Shown here piece after piece: positions 20,532-29,043 of a DNA stretch of 64,000 bases. The stretch is from Gimesia alba. GTDB taxonomy: Bacteria > Planctomycetota > Planctomycetia > Planctomycetales > Planctomycetaceae. The stretch's first letter is position 1. The number at the start of each line of letters is the position of its first letter. The position numbers and the translations under genes were made by a program. The DNA is taken from the NCBI RefSeq assembly GCF_007744675.1, contig NZ_CP036269.1, forward strand, positions 5,683,546-5,747,545. The letters run 5' to 3'. The notes under the pieces are model-generated. The model saw only the letters and a program-made list of their open reading frames with translations. It searched no databases and was not told the origin of the DNA.

Positions 20532-21824
20532 ATGAACGTTTCCAACCCGCCAGACCAGCCTGACCTCGACTCAGAATATGATGTCATTGTCATCGGAGCC
20601 GGCCCCGCCGGTTCCACTGTGGGAGCACTCCTCGCCGAGCAGGGACGAAAAACACTCGTCGTCGATCGCGCCCGATTCCCCCGCTTTCACGTTGGAGAAT
20701 CGCTGATCCCCGAAACCTATTGGCCCCTCAAACGTCTGGGACTCATCGATCAACTCAAACAGACCGCGTTCCCGAAAAAATTCAGCGTGCAGTTCGTCAC
20801 TGACGAAGGCGTCGAAACGATGCCCTTCTACTTCAAAGAATACAAAGAGCATGAAAGCTCGCAAACCTGGCAGGTGCTCCGTGCCGAGTTCGATCAGATG
20901 CTGGTCAACAACGCCCGATCGAACGGTGCCACAATTCACACCGGCGCCCAGGTCCTCGACCTGCTCTGTGAAGGAGATCTGGTCACAGGCGTCAAACTCA
21001 AACTGAGCTCGCAGGAAACCCTGGACATCAAAGCCAAACTTGTTGTCGACTCCAGCGGGCAGACCGGCTTCATCGCCAATCGATTCAAACTGAAACAGGC
21101 CGATCCGGTTTTGAAAAAAGGAACCGTCTGGGCCCATTTCAAAAACGCACACCGTGATGCAGGCATCGACGAAGGTGCCACCATCATTCTGCAAACCGAA
21201 GGCAAACAGTCCTGGTTCTGGTATATCCCGCTCCCCGACAATGTCGTCAGCATCGGCTGTACCGGAGACATGGCCTACATGTTCGCTAAAGATCGCGGTA
21301 ACAGCGAAGAAATCTTCTACCAGGAAGTCGAACGTTGTATCGGCATTAAACGCCGGCTCACCGAAGCACAACCCGTCACCGAATTCATGACAACCAAAGA
21401 TTTCTCCTATCACACCACCCAACCGGTCGGCCCAGGCTGGATGCTGGCCGGCGACGCCCTCGGCTTCATCGACCCCGTCTATTCCAGTGGCGTGTTCCTG
21501 GCCATGAAATCGGGAGAGCTCATTGCCGACGCCATCAACGATGCCTTTGAAGCACAAGACTTCTCGGTCGAGCAACTCAGCCAATGGTATCCCGGCTACA
21601 AGAGCGGCGTGGAAAACTTCCGCAAACTGGTCTACGCCTTCTACACCCCCGGCTTCAGTTTCGGCTCCTTCCTGCGTCAGTACCCGCAGTTCAAAACAAA
21701 TCTGGTCGACATTCTGATCGGCGACGTCTTTAAACCCGAAGTCGCAGAAATGTTTACCGTCATGCAGGAAGAAATCCCCGAACTCGCCAACCCCGAAGAT
21801 TCCCAGATCGCGCTGAAAAAGTAA
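20532..21824 (+). CDS. Flavin-dependent halogenase-like FAD oxidoreductase
   Basis: A 430-residue protein with an N-terminal FAD-binding GAGPAGSTVGALLAE motif, then FPRFHVGESLIPETYWPL, as in CmlS- and tryptophan-halogenase-like enzymes. The halogenase hallmark WxWxIP is present as WFWYIP near residue 226. A Lys pair (FPKKFSVQFV, about residues 85-86) lies where the catalytic Lys is found in this group. The second FAD motif reads WMLAGDALGFIDPVYSSGV. Related non-halogenating enzymes (geranylgeranyl reductase type) share the fold, so halogenation is likely but not proven. It is the last gene of the run and follows the DUF98 gene, which suggests that 4-hydroxybenzoate or a derivative is its substrate. 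Confidence 0.82.
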   Translation: MNVSNPPDQPDLDSEYDVIVIGAGPAGSTVGALLAEQGRKTLVVDRARFPRFHVGESLIPETYWPLKRLGLIDQLKQTAFPKKFSVQFVTDEGVETMPFYFKEYKEHESSQTWQVLRAEFDQMLVNNARSNGATIHTGAQVLDLLCEGDLVTGVKLKLSSQETLDIKAKLVVDSSGQTGFIANRFKLKQADPVLKKGTVWAHFKNAHRDAGIDEGATIILQTEGKQSWFWYIPLPDNVVSIGCTGDMAYMFAKDRGNSEEIFYQEVERCIGIKRRLTEAQPVTEFMTTKDFSYHTTQPVGPGWMLAGDALGFIDPVYSSGVFLAMKSGELIADAINDAFEAQDFSVEQLSQWYPGYKSGVENFRKLVYAFYTPGFSFGSFLRQYPQFKTNLVDILIGDVFKPEVAEMFTVMQEEIPELANPEDSQIALKK

Positions 21825-22171
21825 TCGGCTTTTCTCTGTCATCAGATCCGTGCTCCCGCTTCCAATGACATGAAGAATCCGTAGCTGAATAGAGTTTCCC
21901 TTGATTGTTTCATGACGATCAAAAAAACGACTTTTCCCCTCGTTTCAGACACTTTCTCTCCAAAGCGGGAGACCTCTTGACGCAACTGAGCCTTCCGCGA
22001 TGATGCGGAGATAGCGTCGCGTGCGCGAGAGAGCACTCCAAATCGCTGAAGAGATCCTCCCCTGACCATTCCAGCACGTCGCAAAAACCGCTGGTTTTAA
22101 CGCGATTTTTTGAACCCGGTTCTTGATGATCACTGGTCTGCTCCTCAATTTTTTGCGACAAAAAGAACCCT

Positions 22172-22238
22172 GTTTGAACCAAAGCAAAACCACTCTGAAC
22201 CAAACCTGAACCAATCCTGAACCAACTTTGGACCAGGT
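22172..22238 (+). repeat. Short tandem repeat, 11-bp unit CTGAACCAAYC
   Basis: Three head-to-tail copies, CTGAACCAAAC (22195-22205), CTGAACCAATC (22206-22216) and CTGAACCAACT (22217-22227), are followed by a decayed unit TTGGACCAGGT. A further TTTGAACCAAAGC lies upstream at 22172. The unit is too short and the copies too close for CRISPR. On the minus strand it creates the repeated GLVQ/WFRFGS-like pattern of a spurious ORF. Confidence 0.8.
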
Positions 22239-22605
22239 TCCGCAAGAGACGACTTGACCCATTCCCGCCCTTCACAAAAATTCTCTTCATCGGAACACAT
22301 TCCTGTAAAGAAAACCTCACCCAATAAAACAGCAGAAAGAAAAACAAATATGCCACAGCAACTCCACATGAATACAAAACAGAAACAACACCGCCTCTGT
22401 ACCGACCGACTCTTAAGCAACTGGTACAAGACGTAGCAGCATTCTACCCGATGTTTCGCGATGCCCCCAAGATGAACAACGCGAGGTGAATACAACACAC
22501 CGGTCGCCAGCATTGGCTCGCCAACAAACAAGCGTAACCCAATGAAGGGGTCGCCCTGTGTGGCGACCCGCGGTATCGACCTAAATTGTGTGATGGCATT
22601 CGAAA

Positions 22606-22683
22606 CACTTTTCCGGTTCCTTCGCAAGAATGAATCCATTTCGAAACCCGACAGGCAGGCGGACACATGGGTCCGCACCCTAC
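22606..22683 (+). repeat. Dispersed repeat module II, copy 1
   Basis: About 77 bp that align with 49191-49267: both have TTCTCCGG/TTTTCCGG, then TTCC(or CC)TTCG, a TTTCGAA- or ATTCGAA-like middle, then CAGGC and a small hairpin ending in CCTAC. The hairpin here is GCGGAC-ACATGG-GTCCGC (22659-22676). The alignment was done by eye. Confidence 0.55.
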
Positions 22684-22727
22684 AACAACTTGATTATCCC
22701 GTTGTTATGAATTCACCCGCATTCTCT

Positions 22728-22816
22728 GCAACCTCCTGTTGCCAGCGGCAATCTCGAATTGCATTCGAAACCACCTACTCAGAAGTTTTCGTGCTCTTTC
22801 GTGTTTTTCGTGGTAG
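22728..22816 (+). repeat. Dispersed repeat module I, copy 1 (diverged)
   Basis: It shares CCTCCTGTTGCC, GCGGCAATC, GAATTGCATTCG, ACCACC and the tail TTTCGTGTTTTTCGTGGTAG with copies at 35566-35665 and 49031-49132. In this copy the second hairpin (TCCCGAATTGCATTCGGGA in the others) has lost its outer pairs. It lies just after the end of the DUF1080 transcription unit. Confidence 0.8.
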
Positions 22817-22833
22817 AAAAAAATAGCAGACAC

Positions 22834-22871
22834 AAAAAAAGCCCTGTCGTGGTCATCACCACAACAGGGCT
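22834..22871 (-). terminator. Intrinsic terminator of the DUF1080 gene
   Basis: Read on the minus strand, AGCCCTGTTGTGGTGATG and its complement form a long stem: GCCCTGTcGTGGT (22841-22853) pairs with ACCACaACAGGGC (22858-22870) around CATC, and a seven-T run follows (A-run at 22834-22840 on the plus strand). It lies 20 bp past the stop codon. Confidence 0.88.
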
Positions 22872-22890
22872 GAATTCACACTATGTGAAA

Positions 22891-23736
22891 TTAGTCCTTC
22901 TTATACTTGGGTGCTTTGCCCAGCGGATAGAGGTCCCATTTGCGAACCCACATTTCCGCCATTTCAGTCTGCACCAGCAGTTTACCGTGATCGGGTTTCG
23001 CATCGTAGCCGGCATTCACGACTACGCCGTTGACCAGATATTTAATCTTGCCACCCTCACAGATGACGTCCATTCGAGTCCACTCGCCGAATTTACTTTC
23101 AACGTCGTCTTTGCCACGGAAGCCAACCTTGTCGGCCCAGTCAGGGTCGCGGCCCCACCAGTTGATCCGGCCGGAGCTCAATGTGATTTCTTCGCCATCC
23201 TTCTTCCAGACCTTTTCTCCATCCCGGTCTTTGGTGATGGTGGTCGTCAGCGAAGTCGGAATCGGTTCGCCGGTCTTGGGATCTTTCCCCGTTAAGACCA
23301 GAATATCACCCACGCCCCCTTCAATGATCTGGGCTTCAATCGAGGCCATCCAGGTATTGCCGTAGCCGCCGTCCGGTCCATGGCAGTGAATCAGCACGCC
23401 CGAATCGCGGGCACGGTCTTCCCGCTTACCCCAGGTCTTGCCGCCCCATTTGAATTCAATCACCATATGGTAATCGCGATAATCTTTCTTCGTGATCAGT
23501 CCGCCATATCCATCGCCGGAAATGTGCAGCATGCCATCTTTGACAGTAAAGATCTTTTTGGGATCTTCATATTCTGTTCCCCGGTTCCAGACATACAAAC
23601 CATCCAGGTTCTTGCCATTAAACAGATGCGTCACACCCTCTTTGGGCGTAACAACTTTGTCCCCGGCTTCTGCTCCCACAGTAGAGGCAGCAACCAGACA
23701 GACACAGGTAATCATAAGGAGTCGTTTCAAAACCAT
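22891..23736 (-). CDS. Secreted DUF1080 (3-keto-disaccharide hydrolase-type) protein
   Basis: A 281-residue exported protein: signal peptide to about residue 22 (LLMITCVCLVAASTVGA), then the DUF1080 lectin-like jelly-roll with the hallmark HLFNGKNLDGLYVW near the start, FTVKDGMLHISGDGYGGLIT, a YHMVIEFKW strand and DSGVLIHCHGPDG. DUF1080 proteins are very common in planctomycetes. Some relatives cleave 3-keto sugars, while most are uncharacterised and are thought to bind or degrade carbohydrates outside the cell. It forms a single-gene unit with its own strong terminator. Confidence 0.9.
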   Translation of the reverse strand: MVLKRLLMITCVCLVAASTVGAEAGDKVVTPKEGVTHLFNGKNLDGLYVWNRGTEYEDPKKIFTVKDGMLHISGDGYGGLITKKDYRDYHMVIEFKWGGKTWGKREDRARDSGVLIHCHGPDGGYGNTWMASIEAQIIEGGVGDILVLTGKDPKTGEPIPTSLTTTITKDRDGEKVWKKDGEEITLSSGRINWWGRDPDWADKVGFRGKDDVESKFGEWTRMDVICEGGKIKYLVNGVVVNAGYDAKPDHGKLLVQTEMAEMWVRKWDLYPLGKAPKYKKD

Positions 23737-24204
23737 GTGAGCTTTCCTGAACTAGAGCACTTCACCAAGGCCAGAGGTCTCGGAACGCGCTGCAATAAAA
23801 CCGTCTTCGGCCGAAACCGAAAGTAATTTCTTTAACAAAATTAAGTTATTTGATTACCAGACTCTTCGCAAGAACGAACATCAAAAAAGTCGTCAATCGG
23901 GCCAAAATTGAACCCGCGATTCTTCCTTGCGTTCCGCAGTCAGCATCGCATGAATTCGCAGAAAACAAAGGACGTTCATGCCGCCTCCGGTTCGTAGTGG
24001 CACATTGTGAAAATGGAATTCTTGGCAATCGGAGAGAATTTCCAAGTTCATGATCACAAGGACTGGCAGAAAGAACGAAGTGTTGATGGTACATTAATAT
24101 AGATGACAATTGACAATCTAGTATAGAAATCCATAAGCTGTTTATTCTCGCCTCTTAAAATATACCTAAATACAGTTATCCTCTGTCTGAGTGAGATCTC
24201 AATC
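23737..24204. other. Gene-free spacer between divergent genes
   Basis: About 470 bp between the starts of the DUF1080 gene (minus) and the gene at 24205 (plus). Short ORFs here show no coding character. The part nearest 24205 is AT-rich, as expected for promoters, but I cannot point to a definite -35/-10 pair. No repeat or hairpin family member seen. Confidence 0.5.
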
Positions 24205-25008
24205 GTGAATACACCACCTCGCAAACGTCGTCGTCGCAGACCACAGCAAGAATCATCGGAAGAAGTGTATGAGTCTCCTCGCAGGAGGAGAAAGAAGAGT
24301 TCTGGTAAGAATCAAAAGAAAAAAGCTTCTAAACCTAACGTTCCCGTCGGGCTAATTGCAGCTGTTGCTGGAACGGTCGTTATTGTCATCGCAATTATGG
24401 TTGTTGACTGGAAAAGTCTTGGCCAATCCATTGGCCTTTCCAGTACTTCTGAGTCATTAACAAAACGTTTACTGTCTGATCAGGAAGAGCAGGCTTCGAT
24501 TCTTGCCTCTATTAAATCAGAAGCAGATGCGCAGGCGGCAGGTCCAAAACTCATTCAACTCAATGAAGACATGGCGAGAACCTCATTCGAAATCTCCGAG
24601 TTGCAAGAAGCCGAGAGTCTCCCACTCTCAGAGAGAATGGCATTAAAGAAGGAGTTTGGCGAAAAGTCGAAAGCAAGCGCAGCTCGCATGGCAGAAGAGA
24701 TACAACGAATTGCTAAGAATCCTCAACTAGCGTCCACAGTCAGAGTGATCATGTCTGAGTCGGGTGCCGCACGCTCGCGAGTGACCAATGAATTAAGATT
24801 AAATAAAGCGAAAGAAGGTGTGAATGACGATGGTTATTCACCTGTTACTTCCAGCACAGAACTGACGAATGGAATGAGGATTGAGTTTATTGATCCTTTC
24901 AATATGTGGAAAAAAGGGATGATTTCTGATGTTCGAAATGATGGCAAAGTGAAAGTCGGGAGTGCCTTCGAATATTTAGATCGAGATCGTCTGCGAATCC
25001 CTGATTAA
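24205..25008 (+). CDS. Basic single-pass membrane protein of unknown function
   Basis: A 267-residue protein (GTG start). Residues 1-45 are extremely basic (PPRKRRRRRPQQ, SPRRRRKKSSGKNQKKK). One membrane span follows (about 48-68, VGLIAAVAGTVVIVIAIMVV), then a helical, Glu/Ala/Ser-rich region to about 210 and a small C-terminal domain with NGMRIEFIDPFNMWKKGMIS and VKVGSAFEYLDRDRL, which looks like a small beta-barrel. No family recognised. The region is more AT-rich than its neighbours. A stem CCTGATT/AATCAGG (25000-25017) overlaps the stop codon. The two downstream ORFs are on the same strand and close. Confidence 0.7.
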   Translation: MNTPPRKRRRRRPQQESSEEVYESPRRRRKKSSGKNQKKKASKPNVPVGLIAAVAGTVVIVIAIMVVDWKSLGQSIGLSSTSESLTKRLLSDQEEQASILASIKSEADAQAAGPKLIQLNEDMARTSFEISELQEAESLPLSERMALKKEFGEKSKASAARMAEEIQRIAKNPQLASTVRVIMSESGAARSRVTNELRLNKAKEGVNDDGYSPVTSSTELTNGMRIEFIDPFNMWKKGMISDVRNDGKVKVGSAFEYLDRDRLRIPD

Positions 25009-25031
25009 TAAATCAGGAAATCATTCAGGGG

Positions 25032-25157
25032 ATGATGAAGAAAGAGAAACCTGTCATCAAATCGGGCGGAAAGCCTTTGGGAAAATCGGGCACCAGTCTT
25101 TTGTACCAGGAAGGTGGCAAGACCGGTTCTAATCTGATTAGGTTGGAACGTTCATGA
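25032..25157 (+). CDS. 41-codon small ORF overlapping the next gene start (ATGA)
   Basis: A 41-residue ORF from the ATG at 25032 (or 25035). Its TGA at 25155-25157 overlaps the ATG of the next gene (25154-25156) in an ATGA arrangement, the usual sign of translational coupling. The product is Gly/Lys/Ser-rich (KSGGKPLGKSG, then TSLLYQEGGKTGSN, ending LIRLERS) and has no membrane segment. An AGGGG at 25027-25031 lies close to the second ATG. It is either a real small protein, a leader that couples translation, or a chance ORF; the exact overlap argues for one of the first two. Confidence 0.45.
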   Translation: MMKKEKPVIKSGGKPLGKSGTSLLYQEGGKTGSNLIRLERS

Positions 25158-27529
25158 AATTGCGTCCCCGCTGGCCACTTGCACTATTTCTGCTGATCTT
25201 TTTGCTTCTCGGTTCTCGTCTGATCTGGACGCTGAGAGTCTCCGCCGAAAGTTGGAGACTGTTTGGGGATCAATGGATTAATCAAATCGACTCTCTTGTC
25301 AAATGGGAACCCTCGCTCTCCGAGCAGCCACCCGCGGAACAGGCGGCCTTCTGGGTTCAACAGGCAAACAAAATAGAGGCAGTAAAACATGATCCCCAGG
25401 TGGCCCTGGGGGCGGCCTGGATGTTGGATTCGCCTCGCAGACTCTACCTGCTAAGACATTACAACACCGGATTAAATGATGACAAATTAACGGACCTCAG
25501 ATTAATCTGGATTGAATGGGATCGCGAAACAGTCGAAGCAATGGAGGATGATTTTGAATTACGCGCCGGCAAAGCCTGCCTCGAACAGAGCGAACGGGCA
25601 ACACGACTGGACCCCAAGAATAAACACCTCTGGCGCAACCGGGCACTGCTCCTGTTTCAGATGTACGACAGGGAAGGGGAATCATTCCAGTTAATCCCAC
25701 GTAGTAAGAACTGGTTGGCAGTCCTGGATGAATGCGGCCGACACGATCCGGAGAATGCACTCTACGACTACCTGGCAGCAGTCTATTTATGGTCCGTTTC
25801 AAGTCAGAATGACCCGAAACGGGGATTCGAAATTCTGGATCACTTGAAATTTCAACAGGGACAGCAACGACTCCGCGCAGGCCTCCAGAAACCATTTCTG
25901 AAAATGGGATTTACCGGAGAAGCAGCAACGTTTGCTTTTCTGTCACACACATCATTCCCCCTCAATCAACAGAATGGAATGGCTGAAAGCAGAAACAGTA
26001 ACATCAGAGAACAGTTCATTCTGGCCAATCTTTTAGGATTTCTAAGGTCGGAATATGTATCTGATATTCGCAACAAACAATTGAGCAGCGCGGCAACACG
26101 GGCACGCAGCCTGCTTCGTATTTCGGACCAGATTTCAACAGAAGATGCTTATCATTATATCACTGAATTGAAATCGATGTTTCGCCTGAATGGATTGGCA
26201 GATCTCTTAAAGCTGCAGAATATTGATGCTGGAATAATGAATGAGGCAGAGTTCAAAACGATCTCTGAACAGTACGATCAGGCCCTGCTTGAAGAGCAGA
26301 TAACGCTTGAAGCACAAGAGCGAATAACGAAGCCCCAGAAAATCAGTGCTAACGATTCATTGAGTTTTTTCCAGACAGCGCTTCTCACAGCAACGTCTCT
26401 AAATATTGTGCTGATTACACTTTTCTGCGCCATAGTGGCAATGTTATTAAGCTGGATCTGCAGCCGGAATTCGGATTCAAAATTGACTTCCACAGGATTC
26501 TGGCAACCTGCTGTCTGCTGGTGCCTGGGAACACTATTCAGCCTGGGATTGTGGGGCTTCTTTGCCGCGGAAATCGTCCCCTTTCATTTCCAATACTGGC
26601 CGCTTCTGGGGTGCATCTGGGCTGGGTTTCTTGTGTGTGTTTTTGGCGCACTCTATTTCATTCGCGTTGCATTTTCAGTTCCCTGGTCTCAACTCCTCAG
26701 CGTCGGCTTCATCACAACGGTATTGGTTCTGATCGTTTCTGAAAACCCCATAATGAACCGTCTCAGTGACTATTGGCTGAAATCCCCACCAGCCATATTT
26801 ATTTTGGCTATCGTTATTCTGGTGTTAGGAGTGCCTTCTCTGCGAAATGCTCAAAAGTTCTTCCGCGGTGAGAACCAGAACTCTCGGGTATTGACCGTGC
26901 TCATCTCTGCCTTGATTCTCATCCTGGCCATCTTCACGGTTCCCTTTGGTTTAAACCTGGCCAGTGATAGCCAAAATCTTTATCAATTCAGAGACTATTT
27001 CTTTCCCGTTACGTGGAGAGACATTCTGGGTGTCCAGGCAACAGTCGGTATTCCAGAGAATCATTTTGATCTGGATAATTCTCCGCTAACCAGAGCCTGG
27101 CTGGTCTGGTATTGGGAGGCGGGAGAGCTCTTCACTGTTTTGATCTCGGTGACGATCCTGCTCACCTGGTATCTGAAACGACAGTCAAAGTTGTTAACTG
27201 GAGGATTAACCGAGTTGCTGCAAACGCGACTCAGGATTGAACTGCGAAATGCAGGACGTTTGATCGCAAAATCGTGTGTGCTGGTTGCCCTGCTTTTCTC
27301 ACTGATTTACCTGGCTGTCATCCCCCCGTTTCTCATGTCGAGTGGAAAGCAGTTACATAAAAACTATCGACACTTGACAGACCCTCATTTTGCTAATGAA
27401 AGCATTGAGTCCTTATATGCAGAAATGAAAGCAGACTCTGCACTCCAGGATCAACTCCGCAAACAGGCAAGCGAAGACAGACAGAGAGTCATGGAACGGT
27501 TTAAACAGAATTCGGATGAATATGACTAA
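25154..27529 (+). CDS. Large polytopic membrane protein of unknown function
   Basis: A 791-residue protein. An N-terminal hydrophobic anchor (PLALFLLIFLLLGSRLIWTL) is followed by a helical soluble domain (about 30-400) with TPR-like character, for example KACLEQSERATRLDPKNKHL. A C-terminal half follows with about eight or nine hydrophobic segments (for instance IVLITLFCAIVAMLLSWI, PPAIFILAIVILVLGVPSL and VLTVLISALILILAIFTVP). A charged tail ends the protein. I recognise no transporter or enzyme signature. It overlaps the 41-codon ORF and lies 145 bp after the basic membrane protein, so the three may form one unit. It converges with folE2. Confidence 0.75.
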   Translation: MKLRPRWPLALFLLIFLLLGSRLIWTLRVSAESWRLFGDQWINQIDSLVKWEPSLSEQPPAEQAAFWVQQANKIEAVKHDPQVALGAAWMLDSPRRLYLLRHYNTGLNDDKLTDLRLIWIEWDRETVEAMEDDFELRAGKACLEQSERATRLDPKNKHLWRNRALLLFQMYDREGESFQLIPRSKNWLAVLDECGRHDPENALYDYLAAVYLWSVSSQNDPKRGFEILDHLKFQQGQQRLRAGLQKPFLKMGFTGEAATFAFLSHTSFPLNQQNGMAESRNSNIREQFILANLLGFLRSEYVSDIRNKQLSSAATRARSLLRISDQISTEDAYHYITELKSMFRLNGLADLLKLQNIDAGIMNEAEFKTISEQYDQALLEEQITLEAQERITKPQKISANDSLSFFQTALLTATSLNIVLITLFCAIVAMLLSWICSRNSDSKLTSTGFWQPAVCWCLGTLFSLGLWGFFAAEIVPFHFQYWPLLGCIWAGFLVCVFGALYFIRVAFSVPWSQLLSVGFITTVLVLIVSENPIMNRLSDYWLKSPPAIFILAIVILVLGVPSLRNAQKFFRGENQNSRVLTVLISALILILAIFTVPFGLNLASDSQNLYQFRDYFFPVTWRDILGVQATVGIPENHFDLDNSPLTRAWLVWYWEAGELFTVLISVTILLTWYLKRQSKLLTGGLTELLQTRLRIELRNAGRLIAKSCVLVALLFSLIYLAVIPPFLMSSGKQLHKNYRHLTDPHFANESIESLYAEMKADSALQDQLRKQASEDRQRVMERFKQNSDEYD

Positions 27530-27636
27530 CCGCCTCGGAATTGACTGTCCCTTCCTGTTCAACACAAGAATCCCGTTTGTCCTCCAGTAGAAATCGGAGG
27601 CACGGATCTCCTCGAGTCAGATTATGGCAAGTCCAT

Positions 27637-28647
27637 TCAAGACTGCGAACGGGTCGCGACTGCCGCTGCATCGTGCGGGTGCAGGCTTTCCAGGTGATTG
27701 ATTTCGACGCGGAAATCTTTGACTCCCTCCAGTTGGGTCAAAGCCGCTTTCAGCTTGCGGGCTGCGTCTTCACAGAACATCAGGTTCGCGCCGTTCAAGC
27801 GGGCAAACTCCTGCTCGTCTTCACGTTTGACGGCCGTCTGTACGGGAGTCGCGATCACGCGTTCCAGATAATCGATCAGAGATTCGATCGGAAAATCATC
27901 CAGTTTGCTGTCTAATTCCACCGTCACATCGGCATGGCTCCGTTGACTGTGCGGCACTGCCAGAATCGCTTCCTGTGTTCCCAGCCATTGGAATATTTCG
28001 TCGTGCGAAAGTTCACTCCGATCACCAAAGGCTTTCTCAAACGCCTGTTGAATCAGCTGTCGCGATAAAGCGGCCGAACAGGGACAGGCACTGGAATACG
28101 TCAGACGCACCGACATCTGATGCTGGAATTTCCCCTGTTTCAAAGCACTATGAATCCGAATCGGATACGCCCGCCAGCCGGCATGATCCGACAGCAAAGC
28201 GGGCCGTTTCAGAGAATGCTCGTAGGACAGCGTCAAAAAACTATTCGCACTCATCTCCTGGTGTGTCTGGATAAACTCTTTGAGAATTTCATTCACCAGA
28301 GGCAACGACAGCTCCGCATCAGCCAGACGGTTATTCAAACTGAGAAACAGACGGGACATGTGAATTCCCTTGACCTGTTCATCATCCAGACTGACGGCGG
28401 CATCCGCACGAGCCGGAGTGCGAAAAATTTCTCCCGAGGCATCACGCAACCGCAGCACCAGCTCCACGCCCGACATGCCGACACGGTCCAGCGTGCCGCC
28501 AATTTGGGGTACAGTTTCATTCGCGATATCCGGCAAGCTGCCAGCCAGCGGGGAAAGACCGGATTCAGTAGACGAAAGCGGATTACCAGTCGGTGCCTCA
28601 GCCCCCATTTGTTTAAGATTCAGTGCATCGGAAACAAATTCAAACAT
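27637..28647 (-). CDS. folE2: GTP cyclohydrolase I type 2 (FolE2)
   Basis: A 336-residue enzyme of the FolE2 family. It has the SSACPCSAALSRQL motif, whose Cys binds the metal, the AVPHSQRSHADV motif, and near the N-terminus PQIGGTLDRVGMSGVEL. FolE2 converts GTP to dihydroneopterin triphosphate, the first step to folate and 7-deazaguanine compounds, and can work without zinc. In several bacteria it is induced by zinc shortage. The spacer upstream contains direct repeats and a palindrome that may be regulatory (28739-28777). The length is slightly longer than typical members (about 260-300) because of an N-terminal extension. Confidence 0.92.
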   Translation of the reverse strand: MFEFVSDALNLKQMGAEAPTGNPLSSTESGLSPLAGSLPDIANETVPQIGGTLDRVGMSGVELVLRLRDASGEIFRTPARADAAVSLDDEQVKGIHMSRLFLSLNNRLADAELSLPLVNEILKEFIQTHQEMSANSFLTLSYEHSLKRPALLSDHAGWRAYPIRIHSALKQGKFQHQMSVRLTYSSACPCSAALSRQLIQQAFEKAFGDRSELSHDEIFQWLGTQEAILAVPHSQRSHADVTVELDSKLDDFPIESLIDYLERVIATPVQTAVKREDEQEFARLNGANLMFCEDAARKLKAALTQLEGVKDFRVEINHLESLHPHDAAAVATRSQS

Positions 28648-29043
28648 CTCATCGCTCTTTCGTCGCTATGCCTCAGGTGAAACTCTAAGTTCACAAAAGA
28701 TTCTTCTAATTTTTACGCAATTCAATCCGTGCCCGATACTATAACAAAAAAAGGCCCCTATAACATTTAGTCACTAAGAATCTTTTTTCAAGTATCAAAA
28801 TTTGATTATCGCCCCGTTTTCATTGTAATAACCTCAATTGAGACCTGAAATTACAGATCATTTGCTCCCCAAGGACCTCTTGGTCTGCTTTTACCACTCA
28901 GGGGAGAGATTCAGGGGACATCCGCGATATTCGAACTGAAACAGCAAACATCCTGAATCCCGTTTACAGGATCAATATCAACCTCGTTTGGTCAATTTAT
29001 GCAGTAAATCACTCATAAATCAGCCTTGAGTTCCGCCATCAAG
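28648..29043. other. Spacer between folE2 and the TPR gene
   Basis: About 400 bp. Next to folE2 it contains the repeat/palindrome pair described separately. Further away CTCCCC (28864) and GGGGAG (28902) could pair around an inner GACC-TCTT-GGTC hairpin. On the minus strand this has no T-run, so it is not a standard terminator for the TPR gene. No gene seen. Confidence 0.45.
28739..28777 (-). promoter_or_regulatory. Possible folE2 promoter/operator region
   Basis: On the minus strand TGTTATAG occurs twice, 19 bp apart (28758-28765 and 28739-28746). It is preceded by the perfect 11-bp palindrome TTAGTGACTAA (28767-28777). TTATAG could serve as a -10 element. The repeat half-site TGTTATA resembles half of a Zur-type box, but the copies are direct rather than inverted. 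Assignment as a regulator site is a guess based on position about 90-130 bp upstream of folE2. Confidence 0.3.

Larger units (their letters stand above)
21825..22833. other. Repeat-rich spacer without genes
   Basis: About 1 kb between the halogenase-like gene and the terminator of the DUF1080 gene. Several ORFs cross it on the minus strand, but their products are Cys/Trp/Phe-rich and repetitive, unlike real proteins. What it does hold is an 11-bp tandem repeat (22172-22238), an 8-bp-arm hairpin GGGTCGCC/GGCGACCC (22548-22569), and two dispersed repeat modules (22606-22683 and 22728-22816) that recur at 35.6 and 49 kb. Confidence 0.7.

Noticed and set aside
20571-21842. A 423-codon open frame on the minus strand over the halogenase-like gene
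   Set aside because: It is the exact antisense of a well-supported gene; its product is rich in Phe, Gly, Asp and Val, the usual shadow of biased codon use, and matches no family.
22172-22238. Possible CRISPR array
   Set aside because: Units are only 11 bp, contiguous and without spacers.
22145-22678. Minus-strand frame of 177 codons in the 22-kb spacer
   Set aside because: Its repetitive WFRFGS and Cys-rich composition comes from the 11-bp tandem repeat and dispersed repeats; it looks non-coding.
28864-28907. CTCCCC/GGGGAG structure as a folE2 riboswitch or TPR terminator
   Set aside because: It lacks a T-run and is more than 200 bp from folE2; I see no match to a known riboswitch core.
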